Assembly: GCA_021792075.1 (NCBI GenBank) | Contig: JAJYVK010000006.1 | Location: 1-14,857, forward strand | From: Actinomycetes bacterium | GTDB taxonomy: Bacteria > Actinomycetota > Acidimicrobiia > Acidimicrobiales > Acidimicrobiaceae | Direction: 5' to 3' | DNA: 14,857 nucleotides | In this document: positions 1 through 6,889 of the stretch, one piece after another | Numbering within the stretch: the stretch's first letter is position 1 | Layout of the letters: the number at the start of each line of letters is the position of its first letter | The notes under the pieces: model-generated | What the model saw: the letters and a program-made list of their open reading frames with translations, nothing else | Told to the model about the DNA's origin: nothing | Databases searched by the model: none | Position numbers and translations under genes: made by a program

Positions 1-1
1 G

Positions 2-247
2 GTCTGTGACGTAGGTCAGGACCTCCCTCAGATGGGTTTCCTGGCAGCCGATGAGACATTGAGGTACCTGAGCGGCGTTCCGACGTCTTCTCTGGTCAAA
101 GAGGCGCAGCCCAATGTAAGGGTTTTTACGAGCGCAAATATCGGATCAATTACGCTAAATAGCGCTGAATTTGACACAGGCGCATGGTACACCGGTTCAA
201 CCACCGCCCTTTCAAGCGTCTTCTACAAGCTCTGGAGCGGGAGCTAA
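2..247 (+). CDS. C-terminal fragment of sugar-type ABC substrate-binding protein
   Basis: This reading frame is open to the left edge of the window and ends in TAA at 245-247, so only the last 81 residues are visible. The visible start (VGQDLPQMGFLAADETLRYLSGVP) resembles the last lobe of periplasmic sugar-binding proteins of the RbsB/XylF class (Peripla_BP_4). There a GQD-x-x-x-x-G segment is followed by a helix ending in L-x-G-x-P, and the chain ends near a K-L-W motif, also present here (YKLWSGS). The next gene, 67 bases downstream on the same strand, is the ATPase type that partners such binding proteins, which supports the call. An internal ATG at 32 is not a likely start because the homologous segment begins before it. 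The ligand cannot be told from this fragment. Confidence 0.72.
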   Translation, partial: VCDVGQDLPQMGFLAADETLRYLSGVPTSSLVKEAQPNVRVFTSANIGSITLNSAEFDTGAWYTGSTTALSSVFYKLWSGS

Positions 248-277
248 GTCGCACGTCTTGAGCTGAAGGTCGAGAAG

Positions 278-295
278 TGTTCGACGGGTCGAACA
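278..295. repeat. 18-bp inverted repeat between binding protein and ATPase genes
   Basis: TGTTCGAC and GTCGAACA form perfect 8-bp arms around a GG centre. The repeat lies 30 bases after the stop of the binding-protein gene and just before the ATPase ribosome-binding site (AGAGGAG, 301-307). It could be an RNA hairpin that stabilises the upstream mRNA and lowers downstream expression, as is known for other binding-protein operons. It could equally be a DNA operator. No T-run follows, so it is not a classical terminator. Confidence 0.5.
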
Positions 296-314
296 TTGTG
301 AGAGGAGTTTTAAA

Positions 315-1922
315 TTGAGCAATTTCGATGGAGCTAGAAATGGAGTTGGCGATCTTTCTCCAAAGCTGGAAATTCGAAATGCCTCTAAGTCTTTCATGAC
401 TGGTCGGCCCGTCTTATCTGGAGTGAACCTCTCGGTGATGCCTGGCGAGATCCACGCTCTGGCAGGTGCAAACGGTTCGGGAAAGTCAACCATTGTAAAA
501 ATATTGGCTGGCTACCATAGTGCTGATGAAGGCACTGAAATCTTTGTTTCGGGGAATCGGCTCTCTCTGCCGATCAACCCGCATGAAGTTCGTCAAGCGG
601 GTGTCAGGTTCGTTCATCAGGATAACGGCTTCATAGCGGGGATGTCGGTACTTGACAACATGTGTCTTGGAAGGGGGTACTCGCTCGGTCCGGTTTGGAA
701 GATTCGATGGAAGGAGGAGAAGCGTTCAATCCGCGAAGAGCTGAGCCGGCATAACGTCTTTGTTGACCTAGATGCTGATGCAAAGACGCTGTCGGTGGCG
801 GTAAAGGCGAAGCTGGCAATAATTAGGGCGCTTTATTGCCGCCCTGGCGAGGCATTGACGACTGTCATACTGGATGAGCCGACGGCAGCCATGGGTCGGG
901 AAGAGGCGACGGGCTTGGGCATCTGGTTGAGGGAGCTTGCCGGCCGGGAAGGGCTGGGTGTCCTCTTCATCGGACATAGGCCTCAAGAGCTCAGGGAGAT
1001 TGCGGACCGGGTGAGCGTGCTGCGAAATGGGCAGATAGTGGCAACCTTCAATTCTTCTGAGGTAAGCAATGAAGAAATTGTCGAGGCGTTGGTGGGATCC
1101 AGGATAGGCTCATTTTATCCCGCTAGGAAGAACACCCTAAGAGACCCCAACGCCGTGCTCGTGGTCGAAGAACTTTGCGGCCCAAGGGTCTCGAACATGA
1201 GCTTCTCATTGTACCCCGGGGAGATCGTGGGTGTCACTGGCCTACAGGGCTCTGGTTTCGAAGAACTGCCGTATCTGCTTTTCGACTCGCAGCGCGGAGC
1301 GACAGGGAGGCTTGTCCAGAGGGGTGTGGAAGTTGATCTTTCTCGTACGTCAATCTCGGACCATATCTCGCGCGGCATGGTTTTGGTACCTGGTGACCGC
1401 GCTAACAATTCGATCGTGACTGATCTGAGCATACGCGAGAACATAACCCAGCCAAAGCTGCGGCAGTTCATCAAGAGTGGCCTCTTGCGAAGTCGGGAAG
1501 AAAGCGAAGATGCCCAGCGGGTCGCTCGGGCATTCGGCGTCACCCCAGTAAGCATGGAAACTAGGCTTGCCGCCCTCAGCGGCGGCAATCAGCAGAAGGT
1601 AGTGGTCGGCAAGTGGATGGCGCTCAGCCCTGAGATTGTGCTGCTCCATGAGCCAACTGAAGGCATAGATGTTCTGGCCAAGAGGGAGGTTTTCAGGCTA
1701 TTGGCTGAGAGGGCGGCATCAGGAGCTGCGATTCTGATTTCGTCCATTGAATATGAAGATCTCGCACACGTCTGTGATCGAATACTTGTCTGCGGTCATG
1801 GCAGGATTCGCATGGAGCTAAAGGGTGAAGCGGTCACCGGTGACGATGTCGTGCGCGCGGCTTTTCAAGCGAGTCTTGAGGACGATAGCGAAGAGGAGCG
1901 GGTGACCTGGTCTGTCGGCTGA
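315..1922 (+). CDS. Sugar-type ABC transporter, double-domain ATP-binding protein (RbsA/MglA/XylG class)
   Basis: This cytoplasmic ATPase energises import of a sugar or sugar-like solute and carries two ABC domains in one 535-residue chain (family usually about 500). The first has Walker A GANGSGKST at 51-59, a Q-loop at Q102, the relaxed LSVAV signature near 159, Walker B VILDEPT at 184-190 and the switch His221 in IGHRP. The second has a lysine-less Walker A (GLQGSGFEE, 309-317), as is normal for this family, and an intact LSGGNQQK signature at 421-428. Its Walker B reads LLHEPTEGID (443-452), with His445 where the family has Asp. The start is TTG, with AGAGGAG seven bases upstream. The binding-protein gene precedes it, and no permease follows before the convergent gene at 1975. 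The substrate is unknown. Confidence 0.9.
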   Translation: MSNFDGARNGVGDLSPKLEIRNASKSFMTGRPVLSGVNLSVMPGEIHALAGANGSGKSTIVKILAGYHSADEGTEIFVSGNRLSLPINPHEVRQAGVRFVHQDNGFIAGMSVLDNMCLGRGYSLGPVWKIRWKEEKRSIREELSRHNVFVDLDADAKTLSVAVKAKLAIIRALYCRPGEALTTVILDEPTAAMGREEATGLGIWLRELAGREGLGVLFIGHRPQELREIADRVSVLRNGQIVATFNSSEVSNEEIVEALVGSRIGSFYPARKNTLRDPNAVLVVEELCGPRVSNMSFSLYPGEIVGVTGLQGSGFEELPYLLFDSQRGATGRLVQRGVEVDLSRTSISDHISRGMVLVPGDRANNSIVTDLSIRENITQPKLRQFIKSGLLRSREESEDAQRVARAFGVTPVSMETRLAALSGGNQQKVVVGKWMALSPEIVLLHEPTEGIDVLAKREVFRLLAERAASGAAILISSIEYEDLAHVCDRILVCGHGRIRMELKGEAVTGDDVVRAAFQASLEDDSEEERVTWSVG

Positions 1923-1936
1923 TCGCCATCAGCCGA
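1915..1936. terminator. Hairpin between convergent genes, possible bidirectional terminator
   Basis: TCGGCTGAT and ATCAGCCGA form a perfect 9-bp stem with a CGCC loop. The stem spans the TGA stop of the ATPase gene (1920-1922) and lies 39 bases beyond the stop of the convergent hydrolase gene. Neither side carries a T-run, so termination would be weak or need a factor. The hairpin may mainly protect mRNA 3' ends. Confidence 0.45.
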
Positions 1937-1974
1937 TGCTGGCCAGCTTCATTGTGCAAGCTTTCTTGGATTAC

Positions 1975-2742
1975 CTAAAGACCATATCTTGACGAGTCGA
2001 GCATGCGATAGTCGTGAGAGGCTAAAACCACATCCGCCTCCTTTTCCAGTCGTTTGAAGGATTTGTGGCACTCTTCTATGCCGCAGTTGAGTGTTGGGGG
2101 AATGTGATTGCCGCCATTTCCCTCCCAGTTCTCCACTTGGTTGACCAGATCTCCTACAATTGCATGCCTTCCCACTTTGGTGTCGAAGATCGCACCGGAG
2201 GAGCCGGGGGTGTGCCCAGGCAATGCCAGGATTTGGAAGCCTGGCGCCACTTCTGTGTCGCCTTCGATTGCTTCGATCTTGTCGAATGCCTTCATCCAGC
2301 TCGGAATTACATTTCTGAAGCCGGTTTCATAACCGGTCCGGTGCTCCGCCTCGGGGGAAACCGCGTAACGAAGTTCCGACCGTTGGACTAGCAGACGTGC
2401 ATTGGGCAGATGCTCCGCATATGAGCAATGATCGAAATGTAGGTGCGTGAAGACTACATGGGTGATCTCTGTTGGATCGATACCGTGCGAGACGAGCACG
2501 CGGTCGATTCTGTGTTCGTCTCGCACGTCAAGGCCTACGTGAAATTGCGATGTCTCCTTGGTTGGAACTGCAGGACCCGTATCGACCAAGACGAGTAGAT
2601 TTGTCGTTGTGCTTCGGGCAAGCCATGAGATACACGGAGCCTCTATTTTTTCGCTCGAGTCGAGGCCGTATAGGAATTTGGCTAGCGGAAATGCTGGAAA
2701 CCTCCCGACTACGAGCGGTTCTAGGACATACTGGTCCGACAT
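1975..2742 (-). CDS. Metallo-beta-lactamase-fold hydrolase, lactonase-like
   Basis: A 255-residue cytoplasmic hydrolase of the metallo-beta-lactamase superfamily, closest in pattern to N-acyl-homoserine-lactonase-type proteins. The zinc ligands are all visible: THLHFDH with H100, H102, D104 and H105; H177 in LPGHTPGS; D198 in VGDLV; and H243 in ASHDYR. The tyrosine three residues after the bridging Asp in AiiA lactonase is Asn201 here, so the substrate is probably not a standard acyl-homoserine lactone. A lactone or ester from the pathway of the neighbouring genes is a reasonable inference. The ATG start is preceded by GGAAGGTGAT. The gene lies 30 bases after the dehydrogenase stop on the same strand, so the two are very likely co-transcribed and this is the last gene of the minus-strand cluster. 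Confidence 0.85.
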   Translation of the reverse strand: MSDQYVLEPLVVGRFPAFPLAKFLYGLDSSEKIEAPCISWLARSTTTNLLVLVDTGPAVPTKETSQFHVGLDVRDEHRIDRVLVSHGIDPTEITHVVFTHLHFDHCSYAEHLPNARLLVQRSELRYAVSPEAEHRTGYETGFRNVIPSWMKAFDKIEAIEGDTEVAPGFQILALPGHTPGSSGAIFDTKVGRHAIVGDLVNQVENWEGNGGNHIPPTLNCGIEECHKSFKRLEKEADVVLASHDYRMLDSSRYGL

Positions 2743-2772
2743 CTAATCACCTTCCAAAGTCTCGTTCGCCAA

Positions 2773-3594
2773 TCAGTGCATGAAGGACCCGCCGTCAACC
2801 ACGAGGGTTTGTCCAGTTATGAAATCACTGTCTGGCGAGGCAAAGAAGGCAACTGCTCCGACAAGGTCAGACGGCTTCTCCGTTCGCTTGAGAGCTCGGT
2901 CGTTGGCTCCAGCGTTCCTGAATGAAAGAGTCGATTCATCGGGATTAACCTCACTTAGCGTATTTCCGGGGGCGACGCAGTTGACGTTGATGTTGTAGGG
3001 ACCCAGCTCCCTTGCCAGAGTCCGAGTGAAGCCAAGAATGGCAGCCTTGCTGGTCACGTAGTGTATACGGCTGGCAGAGCCCTTGAGAGCTGTTCCGGAG
3101 CTTATATTGATGATCTTGCCAGACATCTGCTTCTTCATGGCAGGTGACACCGCGCGACTTGCCAACCATGCGCCCTTGACGTTGACAGCCATCATGGCGT
3201 CCCATTCCTCGATTGCGATCTCGTCGAAAGGTGAGCGCGACATTGGGATTGTGGAGAAGATCGCTGCGTTGTTCACCAAGACGTCGATACGGCCAAAGGT
3301 GTCGAGGGTCTTCTTCGCCATCTCATCAAGACTCCCTGGGTCTGTGACGTTCGTGGCGACGGCTAGCGCTGAATACCCTTTGTTCTTGAGCTCAGCTTCT
3401 GCCTTCTCCCCAGCTTCGGCGTCAAGTTCTGCTATGACCACTGCAGCGCCTTCCAAGGCTAGGCGTGCTGCGTAGGCTAGCCCAATACCGTGGCCGGCTC
3501 CGGTGACTATTGCGACCTTGCCTTTGAGCCGGTTGCTGATGATCTCATTTGAGGCTCCGCTATTTTCAGTGAAACTCGTGTCGTTCTGACTCAA
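2773..3594 (-). CDS. NAD-type short-chain dehydrogenase/reductase
   Basis: A classical short-chain dehydrogenase/reductase that oxidises an alcohol or reduces a carbonyl with a nicotinamide cofactor. Visible motifs are TGAGHGIG at 31-38, NNAA at 108-111, Asn138, Ser165/166, Tyr179 and Lys183 (YVTSK), and the VAPG segment near 207. The acidic residue at the end of strand 2 (VIAELD, E56) favours NAD over NADP. The 273 residues include about 22 extra N-terminal residues before the usual RLKGKVAIVTG beginning. No good internal start is available, and the TTG start has AAAGGA seven bases upstream. The gene follows the ThDP enzyme by 188 bases but has its own promoter-like sequence. The specific substrate is unknown; context suggests an aldehyde, ketone or hydroxy acid linked to the ThDP enzyme. 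Confidence 0.9.
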   Translation of the reverse strand: MSQNDTSFTENSGASNEIISNRLKGKVAIVTGAGHGIGLAYAARLALEGAAVVIAELDAEAGEKAEAELKNKGYSALAVATNVTDPGSLDEMAKKTLDTFGRIDVLVNNAAIFSTIPMSRSPFDEIAIEEWDAMMAVNVKGAWLASRAVSPAMKKQMSGKIINISSGTALKGSASRIHYVTSKAAILGFTRTLARELGPYNINVNCVAPGNTLSEVNPDESTLSFRNAGANDRALKRTEKPSDLVGAVAFFASPDSDFITGQTLVVDGGSFMH

Positions 3595-3609
3595 AGAAAG
3601 GTCCTTTCT
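3595..3609. promoter_or_regulatory. Palindrome covering the dehydrogenase ribosome-binding site
   Basis: AGAAAGG and CCTTTCT form perfect 7-bp arms around one base. On the mRNA (minus strand) the left arm contains the AAAGGA that decides the TTG start of the dehydrogenase. A one-base loop cannot close as drawn, so in RNA only the outer pairs could form. As DNA it could be a protein-binding site. This is seen in the sequence; any function is inferred. Confidence 0.35.
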
Positions 3610-3613
3610 CCCC

Positions 3614-3639
3614 CTAGGCGACTCTAGAAAAGTCGCTAG
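3614..3639 (-). promoter_or_regulatory. Leader hairpin upstream of the dehydrogenase
   Basis: CTAGGCGACT and AGTCGCTAG pair over nine bases with one bulged G, around a seven-base loop (CTAGAAA). The hairpin lies between the predicted transcription start (about 3653) and the ribosome-binding site. With the extra copies at 3624-3627 and 3642-3645, four CTAG tetranucleotides fall within 32 bases, which is striking because CTAG is usually scarce in bacterial DNA. Confidence 0.4.
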
Positions 3640-3659
3640 AACTAGAATGTGGCATCCAA

Positions 3660-3668
3660 ATTATAACA
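3660..3668 (-). promoter_or_regulatory. Extended -10 promoter for the dehydrogenase
   Basis: On the minus strand the sequence reads TGT-TATAAT, a perfect extended -10 element. The predicted start is near 3653, giving a leader of about 58 bases to the TTG codon. A TTGACA lies further upstream (3691-3696 on the plus strand), but its 25-base spacing is too long for a normal -35. It is better explained as half of the dyad at 3679-3696. Confidence 0.45.
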
Positions 3669-3678
3669 AGACGGTCTA

Positions 3679-3696
3679 TTGACGGCTTGCTGTCAA
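3679..3696. promoter_or_regulatory. Operator-like dyad upstream of the dehydrogenase promoter
   Basis: The 18-bp sequence has the symmetry TTGACnGCnnGCnGTCAA, with one mismatched pair inside. Relative to the extended -10 at 3660-3665 it covers roughly -26 to -43, where the -35 region would be. That position suits a repressor, or an activator touching RNA polymerase. No regulator gene lies in the window. Confidence 0.35.
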
Positions 3697-3782
3697 GCAC
3701 TTACGCCGGATCTCGAACCGACACAAGCGCATTTTCAACGGATCGGCCGTTGCCGAAGCATGGTTGTCAAGGATTTCGAAAT

Positions 3783-5564
3783 CTAGCCACGACCCTGATT
3801 GGACATCTCGGGAGGTGCGCCTTCGTAGCCTCTTGGGCTGATCCAGACGTCGATCAGCGCGGCGTTCCCCAAGTCGACTTCAGAAAGAGCCTCTGCCAAG
3901 GCCTTCTCCAGTTCGACCGTGGTACGAACCGGACCGAAGCCCTTCAGCCCGTGTCCCCGTGCGATTGTGGCCAGGTCGGGGTCAGGATCCCTCAGATGCT
4001 GACCGACCCATCGGTTTTCGACCGGTCGTCCTCGGGTGATGGCAACTCTTTGCTGATGTACTTCGTCGTTGTAGTATGCCCTGTTGTTTGCTACCACCAC
4101 TAGAAGTGGAAGTCTGTGATGTGCAGCGGTCCACAACGCTGAAGAGGCCATCAGGTAATCCCCGTCGCCGATAACAGCAACCGGTAGACGGTCGGTTCCT
4201 GCAAGCGCCAGGGCCGCACCCACGGCAACGCCGGGTCCTGCTCCGACACCGCCGCCTCCATCACGTCCCAAATAGTCGAGTGGATCGTTGAAATCCAGCT
4301 CTTCTCTGGACCAGCCAAGTGGTAGGCCGGTCCAGGTGACTTTGCGGCCAGCCAGTGCACTCTGCATTGATGCCGCTAGCTCAGACATCAGCAGCTGCTC
4401 TCCGTCTTTCTCCATGGTTGCGGATTCGGCAGGCTGGAACTTTGGTGGCCAGCCTATCCTTGATATAGGCGCATTCCCTTCAGCTTTTACCAGTAGAGCG
4501 TCCACTAGCGAGTTAGGGTCGGCGCAGATTGATAGATCGACTTTGGGAAGTACATAGTGATCTTTGCTCCACCCGTTGTGGAGCGCTTGGTCGTTCGTGC
4601 AAGAGATGACCGTCTGGGTGTCTCCTGAGTCCGCTGTCTGAAGAGTTCCACCGAGATCGACCCAGTCGAGACTGAGGATTAGATCTGCATCGCGAATGAG
4701 TGACCTTCCTGCAGGGGTGATTCTGGCTCCCGGCCATGCTGGCTGCAGAGGGTGCTTGGTGGGGAAGACTGCGCCGATCTTGAGGTCGGTCAAGACGCAG
4801 GCTCCAAGGGCCTCTACCAATCTGACTCTATCGTCCCATGATTTCCTCGTTCGGGACACTCTTCCCATCAGAATCAGGGGTCTTCTCGCTTCATTGAGAA
4901 GCCTCCAGGTTTCGTCCACCACCTGTGACGGTGGCGCAGGCGGAGTTGGAGGCAGATATCTCGCCAGGTTTGGCATTTGGACCGGCTTGGAGAGCCTTTG
5001 CTCCTGGATCCCTGCATCCAGAACCACATAGGTCGGAGCGCAAGGGTAGGACCGCGTCACCTGATTTGCTCTGGCCAAGGATTCGACCGCAGCCGTAACG
5101 GACCCGGGCTGGTCGTCCCACTTGATGTAGTTGCGAATCAGCGCTGCCTGATCTGTTGCGGTGTGGATCCAGTCGATCCATGGCCGTCTTTCTGTCGCAT
5201 CGAGAGGTCCTGTAGCTCCCAGAATCACCATTGGCATGCGGTCGCAATATGCGTTGAAGATTGCCATCGTTGCGTGCATAAGCCCGACATTGGAATGAAG
5301 GGCAACGGCCATGGGCTTTCCGGTGACTTTGGCGTAGCCCTGCGCTACCGCGACGGCATTTTCCTCATGCAAACAGAGGATCATCTCAGGCTTGGAGTTG
5401 CCAAGATAGTTCACAAGGCTGTCGTGCACACCCCTGTAGCTCGCACCTGGGGTGAGGCTTATGAAGGGAAGGTCCAGCTGGCTCAGTACCTCCGTGATGG
5501 CGTCGCTACCCCATTCCATCTGCGGACGGTTTTCGACTGGAACGGTCAGCTTTTCAATTTTCAC
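3783..5564 (-). CDS. Thiamine-diphosphate-dependent enzyme (acetolactate synthase/benzoylformate decarboxylase fold)
   Basis: A 593-residue ThDP enzyme with the usual three-domain order: pyrimidine-binding (about 15-185), central (about 205-360) and PP-binding (about 390-575). The cofactor-activating glutamate is E67 in CLHEENAVAVAQGYA. The Mg/ThDP motif is exact: GDG at 466-468, then 24 residues to NN at 493-494. Such enzymes decarboxylate 2-oxo acids, ligate the resulting unit to an acceptor, or cleave a C-C bond. The segment around 115-152 (ATGPLDATERRPWIDWIHTA, then KWDDQP) differs from true acetolactate synthases and seems to mark an uncharacterised subfamily. No small regulatory subunit gene is adjacent, which also argues against branched-chain amino acid synthesis. 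The GTG start has AAGGAG seven bases upstream. It sits between the transporter and the dehydrogenase, so a catabolic role on the imported compound is inferred. Confidence 0.88.
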   Translation of the reverse strand: MKIEKLTVPVENRPQMEWGSDAITEVLSQLDLPFISLTPGASYRGVHDSLVNYLGNSKPEMILCLHEENAVAVAQGYAKVTGKPMAVALHSNVGLMHATMAIFNAYCDRMPMVILGATGPLDATERRPWIDWIHTATDQAALIRNYIKWDDQPGSVTAAVESLARANQVTRSYPCAPTYVVLDAGIQEQRLSKPVQMPNLARYLPPTPPAPPSQVVDETWRLLNEARRPLILMGRVSRTRKSWDDRVRLVEALGACVLTDLKIGAVFPTKHPLQPAWPGARITPAGRSLIRDADLILSLDWVDLGGTLQTADSGDTQTVISCTNDQALHNGWSKDHYVLPKVDLSICADPNSLVDALLVKAEGNAPISRIGWPPKFQPAESATMEKDGEQLLMSELAASMQSALAGRKVTWTGLPLGWSREELDFNDPLDYLGRDGGGGVGAGPGVAVGAALALAGTDRLPVAVIGDGDYLMASSALWTAAHHRLPLLVVVANNRAYYNDEVHQQRVAITRGRPVENRWVGQHLRDPDPDLATIARGHGLKGFGPVRTTVELEKALAEALSEVDLGNAALIDVWISPRGYEGAPPEMSNQGRG

Positions 5565-5811
5565 TCTGGTTCTCCTTCTTGATGTCTAATGGCAAAAGGG
5601 CAAATGCGATGAGCCGAACCTGGCCGCTGCGCATCACCGAAGCAGCTTGCATAAATGTCGGCTGCTCACCCCGGCCGGCATCTCGCTGTCTCTCGCAGTG
5701 ATCCAGATGGGGCTTCGATCACAGTTGTACGACACTCCAGATTGGATCGCGAGAATCTACAGGTAGATCGGATGCGCAGCACACCCTGACCAGGAAAATA
5801 AAGCAATACTA

Positions 5812-6669
5812 CTATCTGCCGTGCCCCTGCTTCTGCCAAAAGAGGACTCTGTTCTGGCAGAACGTGACTATTCTCATTCCGATCAACACCATTGCAACCA
5901 TGATGATGATTCCCGAGAACAGGCCTGCCGAGTCAAACTGCTGGGTTGCTTGGAGGACAAAGTAGCCAACGCCTTTGTCTGCAGCGATGAATTCACCGAC
6001 GATTACCCCGATCATCGCAAAAGGAACGCTGGCCTTCAGCCCGGCAAAGATTGGGATCGAAAGCGATGGCAGGACAACCTTCCTGGCGACATAGCCACGC
6101 TTAGCTCCCATCACCTGGAAGAGCTTCACAAGCATTGGTGAGATACTGAGCATTCCCATGTACACGTTGTAGTACATGACGAAGAATACGATCATGCTTG
6201 CCTGAGCTACCTTTGACCAGATGCCCAGACCGAACCAGAGCAGGAACAGCGGGGCGAGGGCGATCTTTGGGATTCCATTTATGCCGGCGATGATCGGCTC
6301 GAAGACGCCTGAGAGGAATTTGATGGAGCCCATCAAGACCCCTACCAGTATTCCAAAGACTACTCCGATTGCGTATCCGAGAATCAGCTCCTGAGCGGTG
6401 ACCGAGATGTCTGTCCACATTGTGTGGGTTTGAAGGAGCGTGATGGTGTCACTGATGACCGATGTTGGAGAACTGATTAGATAGGCGGGGATTATAGCTC
6501 CGCTGATTCCTTGCCAAATGGCCAAGATCGCCAGGATGGCCACGACCTGGCCTATGGAAACTTTGAGCCTCCACTTTCGATCGCGACTTGCCCTGCTGGA
6601 AGTCTTTGGCGCAACAATTTCTCCATCGACTGCAACGGCTGTCGATCGTGACTCTATGCGAGTACTCAT
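5812..6669 (-). CDS. NitT/TauT-type ABC transporter permease
   Basis: An inner-membrane permease of 285 residues in the SsuC/TauC family (BPD_transp_1). A charged N-terminal tail of about 38 residues precedes the membrane segments, which lie roughly at 42-62, 90-112, 122-147, 155-172, 206-228 and 250-270. The conserved PKIALAPLFLLWFGLG is at 134-149. The EAA coupling loop that contacts the ATPase (MGAKRGYVARKVVLPSLSIP) lies at 187-206. The family imports sulfonates, nitrate, thiamine precursors, aromatic acids and similar small compounds; the sequence does not reveal which. The ATG start has a G-rich ribosome-binding site (GGGGGGAA). It is 220 bases from the ATPase gene upstream and 247 from the enzyme gene downstream, loose for one operon. 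Confidence 0.92.
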   Translation of the reverse strand: MSTRIESRSTAVAVDGEIVAPKTSSRASRDRKWRLKVSIGQVVAILAILAIWQGISGAIIPAYLISSPTSVISDTITLLQTHTMWTDISVTAQELILGYAIGVVFGILVGVLMGSIKFLSGVFEPIIAGINGIPKIALAPLFLLWFGLGIWSKVAQASMIVFFVMYYNVYMGMLSISPMLVKLFQVMGAKRGYVARKVVLPSLSIPIFAGLKASVPFAMIGVIVGEFIAADKGVGYFVLQATQQFDSAGLFSGIIIMVAMVLIGMRIVTFCQNRVLFWQKQGHGR

Positions 6670-6752
6670 TGCTTAGTTCCCCCCGGACGTGGTTACTTTG
6701 TTGTCAAAATTCTGCTGCAAACAGCGGACTCCCGCTTGCGATACTACTCGTC

Positions 6753-6772
6753 AAAAGAGCCCGATCTCTTTT
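6753..6772. repeat. Inverted repeat between ATPase and permease genes
   Basis: AAAAGAG and CTCTTTT form perfect 7-bp arms around a six-base spacer, in the 220-base gap. The sequence is symmetric, so in either direction the 3' arm ends in TTTT. A second dyad (ACAGTC/GACTGT, 6846-6862) lies closer to the ATPase stop. They may be weak processing or attenuation stems, or operators; nothing else in this gap is recognisable. Confidence 0.3.
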
Positions 6773-6889
6773 CATGTACCAACTAACAGTCCCTCTGAGA
6801 TGCAATGCTACTTTTGCGAGGGATTAATTACAACCGCACCTTTTCACAGTCTTGTGGACTGTCTGTCTTTCTGTCTTTGCTTCGGATGG

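Noticed and set aside
32..247. The ATG at 32 as the start of a complete 71-residue protein.
   Set aside because: The frame is open to the left edge and the residues before this ATG (VGQDLPQ) belong to the conserved binding-protein pattern, so it is an internal methionine.
3666..3696. TTGACA (minus strand) as the -35 of the dehydrogenase promoter.
   Set aside because: The spacing to TATAAT is 25 bases, too long. It is better read as half of the inverted repeat.
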